This document shows, piece by piece, positions 34,398-43,437 of a stretch of DNA of 64,000 nucleotides. Position 1 is the stretch's first letter. Every line of letters begins with the position of its first letter. The stretch comes from Brachyspira aalborgi (GTDB taxonomy: Bacteria; Spirochaetota; Brachyspiria; Brachyspirales; Brachyspiraceae). The DNA lies in contig NZ_SAXU01000001.1 of assembly GCF_008016455.1 (NCBI RefSeq), positions 2,332,552 through 2,396,551 on the forward strand, given 5' to 3'. The notes under the pieces were generated by a model, which had not been told where the DNA came from, did no database searches, and saw nothing but the letters and a program-made list of their open reading frames with translations. The position numbers and the translations under genes were made by a program.

Positions 34398-37385
34398 ATG
34401 ATTCTTTTCGACATATTATATAATATAACAATTTATCCAATAGAGTTTATAATAGAAATTGTATTTTATTTATTTAATAATGTATTCAAATCTGGTTATG
34501 CTACAAGTTTATTCTTTTTAAGTTTAATTATAAATTTTATCTCTTTACCTTTATACAATATAGCAGAAAGTTGGCAGGCAAAAGAAAGAGCTATTCAAGA
34601 AAAAATGAAACCTATGATTGATAATATAAAAGCGGTTTATAAAGGCGACCAAAGATATTTATTAATTAGAGCTTGTCAAAGAATTAACGGCTATAAAACA
34701 ATTTATGCATTCAGAGGAACTTTAGGACTGCTTATACAAATTCCTTTTTTCTTGGCTGCTTATAATTTTATTCATAATCTCTCGGGCTTGCAACTCGGCA
34801 GTTTTTTATTTATAAAAGATTTTTCAAAGCCTGACGGAATATTAAATATTGGAGATATTAGCGTTAATATTTTGCCATTTATTATGACATTATTTAGTTT
34901 ATTAGCTGGTTTGGTTTATAGCAAAAAATTAAGATTTAAGGAAAGTTTGCCGTTATATATTGTTTCGTTAATATTTTTAGTTTTGCTTTATAATTCGCCT
35001 TCTGGTTTAGTATTTTATTGGACATTGAATTGTTTATTTTCATTGATAAAAAATATTTTTATAGAATATAAATTATATAAAGTCTTTGTAGTGAATAAAT
35101 ATAAGATTTTAAGAGGTTATAATATATTTTTTATAATATTAACAATTATTTTTATTTTGCTTTTATCTTTAGGAAATATTGAGAGAAAAGCTTATTTATA
35201 CGATTTTTCTTTTGAAGAAGTATTACAAGAAAAAAATATGATGTATTTATTCCGATTAAATTTTTATAGCAAAATATTTAGAAATAGCGATATTTATGGA
35301 CTTAAAGTTGATACGAATAAATTAAATAACGATTCAATTATAGATATAAAATTTGACTATAATGGCAGTCCTTATGGAAATATAATATTAAAGGATTATA
35401 TTGAAAACATAGGAAAAATAGAAGTTTATTATAAATTATTTATTAAAAAATATATTATAAATATTCTTATAATATTATTTATTTTATTTATATTATTCAA
35501 TAGTTATAAATACATTTTAAAAATATTTTCGGATAGTTTTTTAGAGAAAAGAAATTTATTGATTATAAGTTCCTGTTTGGTTATAAGCGTATTATCGGGG
35601 CTATTTATTTCAAGTTCTTTAATCGGAAATTCGCCGACAGAATTTAAAAGTCCTTTCGATTTAATAATAAATGATTTATCTATGAGTTTGGGATTATTTT
35701 TATTTTATCCGTTATTTATTTATGTTTTATTTTCAGAAAATATAAAAAATTATTTAACTTTATTATTAATATTCGTAGCTTCTTTTGTTTTGGTAAATAC
35801 ATTTATAATGAAAGGAAATTATATAAATATTAACGCGGATTTTGTATTTGATAATACAGATTTATTGAAAGCTTCATTAAAAGAAATATTATTAACGATT
35901 ATTTTAGCAGTTGTTTTAATTTCAATAATTATTTTAATCATTAAAAAGAATAAAGCGATATTTTTAATTAATATTTATTCTATAGTTTTATTGGTTTTAA
36001 TAAGCATTTCAATATTTGATATTTCAAAAATAATTAAAGAACATAATAAATTGAGCGATAGCCAAATAGAGAGCGATAAACCTTCCACTACAAAAATATT
36101 TAATATTTCAAAAACTGGCGAAAATGTATTTGTATTTGTTTTGGACAGAGCGATTAATTCGTATTGGCTTGACGCTTTTGAGAGATTTACTAATTATAAA
36201 AAAGATTTTGACGGATTTGTATTTTATCCTAATAATGTTTCTTTTTCACAGTCAACCATAAGTATTGGCTCATTATATGGCGGATACGATTATTTACCTT
36301 ATGAAATGAGTATTGACGGCGGTTATAATATTACTAAATTCCATAACGAAGCGTTGCTTACAATTCCTTTGGCTTTAGAAAAGTATAATTATAAATCTTC
36401 TGTGATTGACCCTCCATATGAAAACTTATTGGGTGATACATATAAGAAAGTATTTAAAGATTATACTAATATATCAGTTTATAATAGTTCTTCAATACTT
36501 AATTATAGTTTGAATAATTACCTAAATTTGGATAGTAATTTTAATATAGAAGAATTAGCTAAATTAGAACAAAAAAATAAAATAATAAGATTTTCCATAT
36601 TTAGAATGCTTCCAATTAATTTTAGAGCTGATTTTTATAGAGATAAAAGATGGTTTTTAACTTCTTCATCTTTCATAAGAATTAACTCAAGCATAAAATA
36701 TTATTCTATGTTATTATCAACCCCCTATTTTCTTAATACAAAGAAAAGCGGTAATTATTGTAATGTTATATACAATATTATAACTCATGAACCTGCTTTC
36801 TTTTCTTCGGATTTTTTGCCTCATTTGGAATTAAATGAAGTTGATAATAAGGATATGATTATTTTTAAAGACGATAATTCAGTCAGACATTTTTATGCAA
36901 ATATTGCTTCTATTAATTGTATGACAAATTTTATAAGTTATTTAAAAGAAAACGATATTTATGATAATACTAAAATAATAATCGTTTCGGACCATGGGGC
37001 TGGAGTTAATACTACTTCCACAAATAAAAATATAAATTTTATTAATCCTTATAACGCTTTACTAATGTATAAAGATTTTAATTCTAGAGGCGAAATCAAA
37101 ATAGAAACAAATTTCATGACAATAGCCGATACTCCATATTTAGCCACAAAACATATACCGAATATACAAAATCCGTTTAATAATAAATTGATTACCAACG
37201 ATTATAAAAACAAAGGTGTTTATTTAATAAGAGTTAATTCTTGGAGACCTGAAGGGCAATTTTCAAATCGCTATAATTTTAACCAATATTATTATGTTAA
37301 AGATAATATTTTTGATATTAATAATTGGAAAAAATTTGTTGTAGATTGGAAAACTAAAGAAACAAAGGAAATTGAATTAAAATGA
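34398..37385 (+). CDS. YidC/Oxa1-like domain fused to a sulfatase-superfamily domain
   Basis: This 995-residue membrane protein has an unusual architecture. Residues 1-230 match the YidC/Oxa1 insertase layout: a first helix ending LPLYNIAESWQAKERAIQ, then LIQIPFFLAAYNFI and two late helices ending VFYWTLNCLFSL. The groove Arg normally in the first core helix is Asn here (IINFISLPL). Residues 235-560 add further helices and an outside loop. Residues 570-900 form an alkaline-phosphatase/sulfatase-like domain with VFVLDRAINSYW, SQSTISIGSLYGG and VSDHGAG. I infer a surface polymer phospho-transferase with an assembly module. It opens the locus behind array C. Confidence 0.8.
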   Translation: MILFDILYNITIYPIEFIIEIVFYLFNNVFKSGYATSLFFLSLIINFISLPLYNIAESWQAKERAIQEKMKPMIDNIKAVYKGDQRYLLIRACQRINGYKTIYAFRGTLGLLIQIPFFLAAYNFIHNLSGLQLGSFLFIKDFSKPDGILNIGDISVNILPFIMTLFSLLAGLVYSKKLRFKESLPLYIVSLIFLVLLYNSPSGLVFYWTLNCLFSLIKNIFIEYKLYKVFVVNKYKILRGYNIFFIILTIIFILLLSLGNIERKAYLYDFSFEEVLQEKNMMYLFRLNFYSKIFRNSDIYGLKVDTNKLNNDSIIDIKFDYNGSPYGNIILKDYIENIGKIEVYYKLFIKKYIINILIILFILFILFNSYKYILKIFSDSFLEKRNLLIISSCLVISVLSGLFISSSLIGNSPTEFKSPFDLIINDLSMSLGLFLFYPLFIYVLFSENIKNYLTLLLIFVASFVLVNTFIMKGNYININADFVFDNTDLLKASLKEILLTIILAVVLISIIILIIKKNKAIFLINIYSIVLLVLISISIFDISKIIKEHNKLSDSQIESDKPSTTKIFNISKTGENVFVFVLDRAINSYWLDAFERFTNYKKDFDGFVFYPNNVSFSQSTISIGSLYGGYDYLPYEMSIDGGYNITKFHNEALLTIPLALEKYNYKSSVIDPPYENLLGDTYKKVFKDYTNISVYNSSSILNYSLNNYLNLDSNFNIEELAKLEQKNKIIRFSIFRMLPINFRADFYRDKRWFLTSSSFIRINSSIKYYSMLLSTPYFLNTKKSGNYCNVIYNIITHEPAFFSSDFLPHLELNEVDNKDMIIFKDDNSVRHFYANIASINCMTNFISYLKENDIYDNTKIIIVSDHGAGVNTTSTNKNINFINPYNALLMYKDFNSRGEIKIETNFMTIADTPYLATKHIPNIQNPFNNKLITNDYKNKGVYLIRVNSWRPEGQFSNRYNFNQYYYVKDNIFDINNWKKFVVDWKTKETKEIELK

Positions 37386-37484
37386 TTAAATTTTTTAATA
37401 AATTTTTAAAAGAATTTTAAGGAGTAGAAATGATTTTATCCATTGTAGTTTTATTTATAATAATTCAAAGCAGTCTTTTTTGCT
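37346..37484 (+). repeat. Left copy of direct repeat 1
   Basis: The end of the YidC-sulfatase gene plus the start of the TagB-like gene recurs in slightly diverged form at about 41182-41309. The second copy lacks about 10 bases in the middle. The repeats flank the tagB-licCA-licB segment. Confidence 0.85.
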
Positions 37485-38701
37485 ATATTGACCCTGGCAC
37501 AGGAAGTTTGCTTTTTTCGGCATTATTTGGAATAATCGGAACTTTATTCTTTTTGTCGAAAGCGCTTTTAATAAAATTAAAGACTTTTTCTTTTGCTGAT
37601 AAAATAAATAAAAAAGAAAATATCTCTAAAGCTAAAATAATAATTTACGGCGAAGATAAAAGATATTATAATGTGTTTAAGCCAATCATAGAAGAATTAA
37701 TAAATTTAGAAATTCCTACGATTTATTATAGCTCAAGCTATGACGATAAAATTTTTGAAATAAAAAGCGATTTTCTTAAAAGCGAATTTATAGGAACGGG
37801 AAATAAAGCTTATGCGAAATTAAATTTTATAGAAGCGGATATTTGTTTAATGACGACTCCGAATTTAGATGTATTTCAATTAAAGCGCTCTAAAGGAGTT
37901 AAGAAATATGTTCATATAACGCATTCGTCAGCGGAAACTTCAACATATTGTTTATATTCTTTAGATTTTTTCGATGCGGTATTTTTAAATGGCGAACATC
38001 AAATAAGAGATATTAGAGAATTGGAAAATAAAAGAAATACTATAATTAAAGATTTATATGTGGTAGGAAATCCTTATTTGGACGAACTTTCAAAAATGAA
38101 AGAAACGATAACAAAAGAAAATAATAATAAAAAGACTATTCTTATAGCTCCTTCTTGGGGAATGAATTGTTTATTTAGAAGGTTTGGCGAAAAGTTATTA
38201 GACAATATAGTTAACTCCGATTATAATATTATTATAAGACCTCATCCTCAATCTTTAATATCGGATAAAGATATTATTGATAAATTTCAAAACAGATATA
38301 AATATAAAAATAATGTAGAGTGGGATTTCAATAGAGTTAATATTTATTCTCTTTCTAAAGCCGATATAATGATTTCAGATTTTTCGGGAGTAATATTCGA
38401 TTACGCTTTTCTTTTTGAAAAACCCGTAATAATACCAAGTTTTACTTTCGATAAAAGAGGAACGGACGCTATAGAAATAGACGAGGAAGTTTGGACTTTT
38501 GAAACCATCCCTAAAATAAGTTTTAAATTAGATGAAAATAATTTTTCTAATATTTCACAAATAATAGAAGATTCTATTAATAATGAAACATTAAAAAATA
38601 ATATTTTAAAAGCTAAAGAAGAAGCGTATATGTATGAAGGGCAGGCTTCAAAAAGAGCGGCTCAATTTCTAAACGATATGCTTATAACGATTAATAATTA
38701 G
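37430..38701 (+). CDS. CDP-glycerol/polyol-phosphate transferase-like protein (TagB/TagF family)
   Basis: This 423-residue protein has an N-terminal membrane anchor (YIDPGTGSLLFSALFGIIGT after a short signal-like helix). A glycerophosphotransferase-type GT-B domain follows: KYVHITHSSAETSTYCLY (about residues 159-176), DAVFLNGEHQ, LIAPSWGMN, YNIIIRPHPQ and DFSGVIFDYAFLFEKPVI (about residues 318-335). Such enzymes transfer polyol phosphate from CDP-polyol to a cell-surface polymer. It follows the sulfatase fusion by 44 bases with AAGGAG and precedes choline genes, so the polymer probably carries phospho-substituents. Confidence 0.85.
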   Translation: MILSIVVLFIIIQSSLFCYIDPGTGSLLFSALFGIIGTLFFLSKALLIKLKTFSFADKINKKENISKAKIIIYGEDKRYYNVFKPIIEELINLEIPTIYYSSSYDDKIFEIKSDFLKSEFIGTGNKAYAKLNFIEADICLMTTPNLDVFQLKRSKGVKKYVHITHSSAETSTYCLYSLDFFDAVFLNGEHQIRDIRELENKRNTIIKDLYVVGNPYLDELSKMKETITKENNNKKTILIAPSWGMNCLFRRFGEKLLDNIVNSDYNIIIRPHPQSLISDKDIIDKFQNRYKYKNNVEWDFNRVNIYSLSKADIMISDFSGVIFDYAFLFEKPVIIPSFTFDKRGTDAIEIDEEVWTFETIPKISFKLDENNFSNISQIIEDSINNETLKNNILKAKEEAYMYEGQASKRAAQFLNDMLITINN

Positions 38702-38714
38702 CGAGGATATTAAA

Positions 38715-40184
38715 ATGAAAGCTATAATATTAGCCGCTGGTATGGGAACGAGACTCTCTCCTATGACTTTATTAAAACCAAAACCTTTGCTTGAAATTAA
38801 AGGAAAAACCATTTTAGAAAATATGATAAAATTTTTAAATCGTGGAGGAATAAACGATATTACCGTAGTTACGGGTTATAAACATGAATTGTTTGACGAA
38901 TATAAAGAAAAATTAGGATTTAAAAAAGTCGTATATAAAGATTATAAAAATAAAAATAGCAGCTCTTCTCTAAAATTTGTAATAGACGAAATAGAAAAAG
39001 GAACTATAATATTGAACGGAGATTTATTTATAAACAAATCTTTTATTGAATATATAAAACCGAATATTTCTCAATTATTATCTCAACAAATTACCGAAGG
39101 AGTAATTTCTTGGGGATATATAATAGACAGCAATTTTAAATTAATAGATATAGATACAAACGCTATAAACGGATACGGAGACGGAATAGCGATATTTGAT
39201 AATGAAGAAGATTTAAAGATTTTGAAAAAAGAATTAATAAATTGCAGCGATGAAGAATATTGGGAATATTGTATATTAAGAGCTATTGATAAAATAAATT
39301 TCTACTCTTTTAATTATGACGATATTTATACGGAAATAGATTCGTTTAAAGACGCCTTATATCATAATTTATTAACTCCCGAAGAGATAGCACAACAATG
39401 CAGTGACGATGGAAAAATAGAAAGACTCGCTGGAATAACAAATATTAATTATAAGATTAAATTTTTAAATGAATATAAGGTTATAAGAATTCCTGGCAAA
39501 GGAACTGAAAATATAATAGACAGAACTTCGGAAAAAGAAATTTTAAATATTTTATACGATAAAGATATAGTTCCTAAAAGCGATTTTTACGATAGCGATA
39601 TAAAATTAACCGATTATTTAGAAGGTTATAGGTCTTTAGATTTTGACGACTTAAAAAATTACGAGACAATTTTTCCTTTAATAATTAAACAAATGAAAAA
39701 ACTTCATTCTATGCCACACGATAATTATAAAAATTTTAATGTTATATCTATGATAGAAGAAATTAAAAAATACGAGAAACTTGCAAATATAATTTTGGTT
39801 ACAAAAATAGAACATAAATTTTTGCTTAATATAGCAAGAAAAATGGACGAGGGTAAACAAGTTTTATGCCATAGAGATTTGCAACTTCCTAATATAATGT
39901 ATAACGGCAAAGAAATAAAATTTGTAGATTTTGAATATTCTGGATTTTCTTCAATACTTTGGGAAATCGGAAACTTTACGGCGGAATTAGAATTAAATGA
40001 CGAACAAATTAATAAATTTATAGAATTATATAAAGACATAACTTATAGAGAAATAATCGAAGGACAATTAATGTCTAATTATGTATGGGCTTTATGGGGA
40101 TGGATTTACGATTCAATAGATTTGGGAAGAAATTATTTAACAAGATTTCATTATAATCTAAATTATTTAATGAAAAGTAATTAG
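38715..40184 (+). CDS. LicC-LicA fusion: nucleotidyltransferase plus choline kinase
   Basis: This 489-residue bifunctional protein has an NTP-transferase domain in residues 1-225, with the pyrophosphorylase motif ILAAGMGTRLSPMTLLKPKP at residues 5-24, like LicC (CTP:phosphocholine cytidylyltransferase). Residues 230-489 are a choline/ethanolamine-kinase domain like LicA. It shows GITNINYKI as the nucleotide loop, the catalytic CHRDLQLPNIMY (about residues 384-395) and KFVDFEYSG as the Mg-binding loop. One protein could phosphorylate choline and activate it to CDP-choline. A LicB-like permease follows after 11 bases. Confidence 0.88.
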   Translation: MKAIILAAGMGTRLSPMTLLKPKPLLEIKGKTILENMIKFLNRGGINDITVVTGYKHELFDEYKEKLGFKKVVYKDYKNKNSSSSLKFVIDEIEKGTIILNGDLFINKSFIEYIKPNISQLLSQQITEGVISWGYIIDSNFKLIDIDTNAINGYGDGIAIFDNEEDLKILKKELINCSDEEYWEYCILRAIDKINFYSFNYDDIYTEIDSFKDALYHNLLTPEEIAQQCSDDGKIERLAGITNINYKIKFLNEYKVIRIPGKGTENIIDRTSEKEILNILYDKDIVPKSDFYDSDIKLTDYLEGYRSLDFDDLKNYETIFPLIIKQMKKLHSMPHDNYKNFNVISMIEEIKKYEKLANIILVTKIEHKFLLNIARKMDEGKQVLCHRDLQLPNIMYNGKEIKFVDFEYSGFSSILWEIGNFTAELELNDEQINKFIELYKDITYREIIEGQLMSNYVWALWGWIYDSIDLGRNYLTRFHYNLNYLMKSN

Positions 40185-40195
40185 GATAAAATATA

Positions 40196-41071
40196 ATGAA
40201 AAGAGATAAAATTTTAGGACATACTTTTGCATTTTTAAGCGTTTTATTCTGGTCTTCTTTATATGTTTCTACAAAAATACTGCTTGAAAGTTTTAATCCG
40301 CTTGAATTGTTGGTTTTGCAATTTTGTATGGGATATATTCTATTGCTCATAATTAAACCTAAAAGACTAAAATTAAATAATAAAAAAGAAGAAATATATT
40401 TTGCTCTCGCGGGATTAACGGGAATAACTATTTATAATTTATTTTTAAATTTAGCTATGAGTTATTCGCTCGCTTCAAATGTAAGCGTTATAATCGCCGC
40501 AGCTCCATTATTCACGGGAATATTTTCGTTTATATTGAGAATTGAAAAGCCTTATATTAGTTTTTTTATAGGTTTTATAGTTTCTATTATTGGAATTACT
40601 ATATTAAGTTTTAACGGACAAGCCGAACTTAAATTAAATCCTTTAGGAGATATTTTAGCTATAGTCTCAAGCATAGGTTGGGGACTTTATTCGGTTATAA
40701 TAAAAAATATAACGGATATGAAATACGATATTATTTTATCCACAAGAAAAGTAATATTTTATGGAATAATATTTATGATTCCGTCTTTTCTATTTTTAGA
40801 TTTTCACCCTAATTTTAAAGCGTTTGCAAATCCTATAACTTTATTTAATATGATATTCTTGGCTACATTTGCTTCTGGAATATGTTTTATAATATGGAAT
40901 AAAGCTACCGATTTGATAGGAGTTATTAAAACAAATATATATGTTTATTTAACTCCCGTAATTACAATATTTGTTTCTATAATAGTATTGAAAGAACATA
41001 TAACGATTATTGCAATTGTAGGCATTGCATTAACTTTAGCTGGCGTTATAATTTCAGAGTTAAGATATTAA
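40196..41071 (+). CDS. EamA-family permease, LicB-like
   Basis: This 291-residue drug/metabolite-superfamily transporter has ten predicted helices in two EamA repeats (first about 8-135, second about 150-285; SIGWGLYSVIIKNI opens the second). LicB choline permeases belong to this superfamily, and the position directly after the LicC-LicA fusion supports choline uptake. This is inferred from context, as sequence alone only gives the superfamily. Confidence 0.82.
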   Translation: MKRDKILGHTFAFLSVLFWSSLYVSTKILLESFNPLELLVLQFCMGYILLLIIKPKRLKLNNKKEEIYFALAGLTGITIYNLFLNLAMSYSLASNVSVIIAAAPLFTGIFSFILRIEKPYISFFIGFIVSIIGITILSFNGQAELKLNPLGDILAIVSSIGWGLYSVIIKNITDMKYDIILSTRKVIFYGIIFMIPSFLFLDFHPNFKAFANPITLFNMIFLATFASGICFIIWNKATDLIGVIKTNIYVYLTPVITIFVSIIVLKEHITIIAIVGIALTLAGVIISELRY

Positions 41072-41181
41072 ATTTAAAATTATATTGATAAAATTCTTTA
41101 ATTATTTATAATATTAAACAATTCTAATATTTTTAATTTTAAGGAAAAATTTTTATGAATATTTTTTGTTTTACAAATTAA

Positions 41182-41336
41182 TTGGAAGACTAAAAAAATA
41201 AAAGAAATTGATTTAAAGTGATTAAATTTTTTTAAAAGAATTTTAAGGAGTAAAAATGATTTTATCCGTTGTAGTTTTATTTATAATAATTCAAAGCAGT
41301 CTTTTTTGCAAAATAATAGCTCTAAAATATTTTTAA
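41182..41336 (+). pseudogene. Truncated copy of the sulfatase end and TagB-like start (right copy of direct repeat 1)
   Basis: From about 41182 to 41309 the sequence repeats 37346-37484, including the intergenic AAGGAG site. The copied ATG at 41256 reads MILSVVVLFIIIQSSLFC, one substitution from the intact gene, and then departs and stops at 41334-41336. It is a decayed fragment left by duplication or recombination. No independent function is expected. Confidence 0.85.
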
Positions 41337-41413
41337 AAATTACTTGATTTACAAAATAAAATATATTATCATTTAAAATCAATATTTAACTTTTATAATT
41401 TGCGGAGATTGAA

Positions 41414-43153
41414 TTGAAAATTAAAAAAATATTATATAATTTTTATATTAACTCTTTTATAATTATTTCAATATTATATTTTACGATAACTCAATTTTTA
41501 CTTCCGTCACTTTCGATTGACAGATTTAAAATAAGTTTTATAGATATATTATATATTTATTTATTTTCTTTAATTTCTTATTTTCTTTCAAATAAAAAAT
41601 TGGTAATCTCTTATTTGTTTATTATAGTTTCGGTTTTTTCATTTTTTACAATAGAACCTTTAGGAATAACTATTTTAACTAAACCGATATTTTTTACAGA
41701 TATGGAATATTTATATCCTTCGCTAATTGAAGTTTTGCCATTTTATATGCAAATAATTACGATAGCGGCTACAATATTATATTTTTCTTCGCTTTTTGCA
41801 TTTTCAATATATTTTTTATATAGATTAATTAAAATATTTTTGATTGATAAGAAAAAAGGAATTATATTATTTTTTATAATTTTAATTACTACTTATTTAT
41901 CGTTTTTTAGAGAAGTTAAAATTAATTCTATATATCCAAATTATATTGAAAGAGTAAATAAATTTGGAATAATAAATTCAATAAGTTATAGAATTTCTTT
42001 CGACAGAGAAAATAATAAAGTAATTGCAAATATTGATAATGTTAAAAATGCGATTGAATTATTAAAAGAAGTTCAAAATAAAAGAGAGATTTCAAATTTA
42101 ATTATGCCTTACGATTATACTAATAAAAGAAATGTTTTTATAATTTTTATGGAATCATTTTACGATTATAGTCATTTTTTAGAATTGTTTGATAAAGACC
42201 CTTTTCCAAAAGAATATAGAGAATGGGCTTTACAGTCGTCAAAAGTCGGACCGAACGATGGGAACGGAAGTTTATTTGCAAGGCTTTCGGGTTTAATTGG
42301 AACTTCGCCGATTTATCCGAAAAAACAAAAAAGCAAGGTAAATACCGCTTTGCCTTTTTTAATGAAAAACGCTGGCTATAAAACAATCGCGCTTGAAGAA
42401 TGCGGAATAACTTTTAATTTAGACAAATTATTTCCAAATATTGGATTTGAAGAAATTATATTTAACTTGGGACTAACAAACATAAAAAATTATATAAAGA
42501 ATAACGATTTTGAAGAGCCTGTATTCGTTTCTGGATTTACATTTTTGGGGCATGCTGGAAGTCATATAAAAAATGATTTTAATATTTTTGAAAACAATAA
42601 AAGATTTTACGAAAAAATTAATCGAAAAGATAAAAAAGTTTTGCTTGAAACTATGGAAAATTCCGTTATGGCTGCAATTGATATAATAGAAACTAAAAAT
42701 ATAATTCTTCAAAAATATCCCGATGCGATTATAATTTTTAAGCATGACCATTTATATCCTTATTTGGCGGGAATGATTTATAATTCTTCTGTAGACGAAA
42801 ATATAAAAAAAGAATTTTTTGAATCTTACGCTATTAGTCCGCTTTTAATATGGAATGGCAGAAACGGAGCTTTTAAGTTGGAAGACGGATTTCCGCCCGA
42901 AAATATTCCGTTATTTATAGCCGTAAATACTAAAATTAATTGGACGAATTCTATAATTTCGCTTTTATATAAAGATAAAACGGAAGGAATTATAAGATTT
43001 TATAATAATTTTTATACGAACGAAAATAATAAAATTATCCGAATAGAAGTTAGTAAAGAAAGTTTGTCTTATAAATATAATTACGCTCAAAGAATTTTAT
43101 CGGAAGATATTTTAAGAGGCGAAAAATATTTTAACGATATAATAACTCGATAA
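41414..43153 (+). CDS. Membrane sulfatase (LTA-synthase/phosphoglycerol-transferase type)
   Basis: This 579-residue protein has five N-terminal helices (to about residue 165) followed by an outer sulfatase/alkaline-phosphatase-fold domain. Motifs include VFIIFMESFYDYSHF (about residues 243-257) as the first metal site, the nucleophile region LSGLIGTSPIYP, and FKHDHLYPY near residue 440, which replaces the usual S-D-H-G. Length and layout match lipoteichoic-acid-synthase-like phosphotransferases. The start is TTG at 41414 with GGAG 6 bases before it. It lies within the same surface-glycan locus. Confidence 0.85.
   Translation: MKIKKILYNFYINSFIIISILYFTITQFLLPSLSIDRFKISFIDILYIYLFSLISYFLSNKKLVISYLFIIVSVFSFFTIEPLGITILTKPIFFTDMEYLYPSLIEVLPFYMQIITIAATILYFSSLFAFSIYFLYRLIKIFLIDKKKGIILFFIILITTYLSFFREVKINSIYPNYIERVNKFGIINSISYRISFDRENNKVIANIDNVKNAIELLKEVQNKREISNLIMPYDYTNKRNVFIIFMESFYDYSHFLELFDKDPFPKEYREWALQSSKVGPNDGNGSLFARLSGLIGTSPIYPKKQKSKVNTALPFLMKNAGYKTIALEECGITFNLDKLFPNIGFEEIIFNLGLTNIKNYIKNNDFEEPVFVSGFTFLGHAGSHIKNDFNIFENNKRFYEKINRKDKKVLLETMENSVMAAIDIIETKNIILQKYPDAIIIFKHDHLYPYLAGMIYNSSVDENIKKEFFESYAISPLLIWNGRNGAFKLEDGFPPENIPLFIAVNTKINWTNSIISLLYKDKTEGIIRFYNNFYTNENNKIIRIEVSKESLSYKYNYAQRILSEDILRGEKYFNDIITR
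43052..43153 (+). repeat. Left copy of direct repeat 2
   Basis: The last 100 or so bases of the sulfatase gene recur at 44546-44650. The two copies bracket promoter D, array D and the GT61 gene. Confidence 0.85.
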
Positions 43154-43170
43154 TTTTTTTCTTAAAATGA

Positions 43171-43198
43171 TTGACAAAAATTCTAAATATTGTATAAT
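43171..43198 (+). promoter_or_regulatory. Sigma-70-type promoter of the GT61 gene
   Basis: TTGACA 43171-43176 and TATAAT 43193-43198 are 16 bases apart. The leader of about 80 bases before leader ORF D contains a short inverted sequence around CCGAAGAGAGAAACTTTCGG (43238-43257) that can form a hairpin. Confidence 0.8.
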
Positions 43199-43287
43199 AT
43201 TCCTGTAAATTAATTAAATAATGAATAAACGAACAACCGAAGAGAGAAACTTTCGGATTAAATCTATTTAACGGGAGATAAATTCTC

Positions 43288-43377
43288 ATGAACGCAACGC
43301 AACGCAACGCAACGCAACGCAACGCAACGCAACGCAACGCAACCTACAACTATATCTTACAATCAATAATTATTTAA
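43288..43377 (+). CDS. Leader ORF D with an AACGC array (closed frame)
   Basis: The ATG at 43288 has GGGAGA (43273-43278) upstream and goes straight into the array, reading NATQR repeats. With 10 units it stops at 43375-43377. With 9 or 12 units it stays open to TAA 43449-43451, overlapping the GT61 start by 14 bases and encoding a hydrophobic helix (LSLFLLSLFIIAIWGLF). The third frame stops at 43367-43369. I infer a frame-dependent coupling leader. Confidence 0.55.
   Translation: MNATQRNATQRNATQRNATYNYILQSIII
43291..43343 (+). repeat. Pentanucleotide array D (AACGC x10 plus AAC)
   Basis: Ten perfect tandem AACGC units follow directly after the leader start codon. Confidence 0.97.
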
Positions 43378-43437
43378 AATTTAATTTATCGCTCTTTTTA
43401 CTTTCGCTATTTATCATTGCAATTTGGGGACTATTCT

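Noticed and set aside
43131..43337. Minus-strand ORF reading Arg-Cys-Val-Ala-Leu repeats
   Set aside because: It begins within array D, has no start signals and runs over the opposite-strand promoter.
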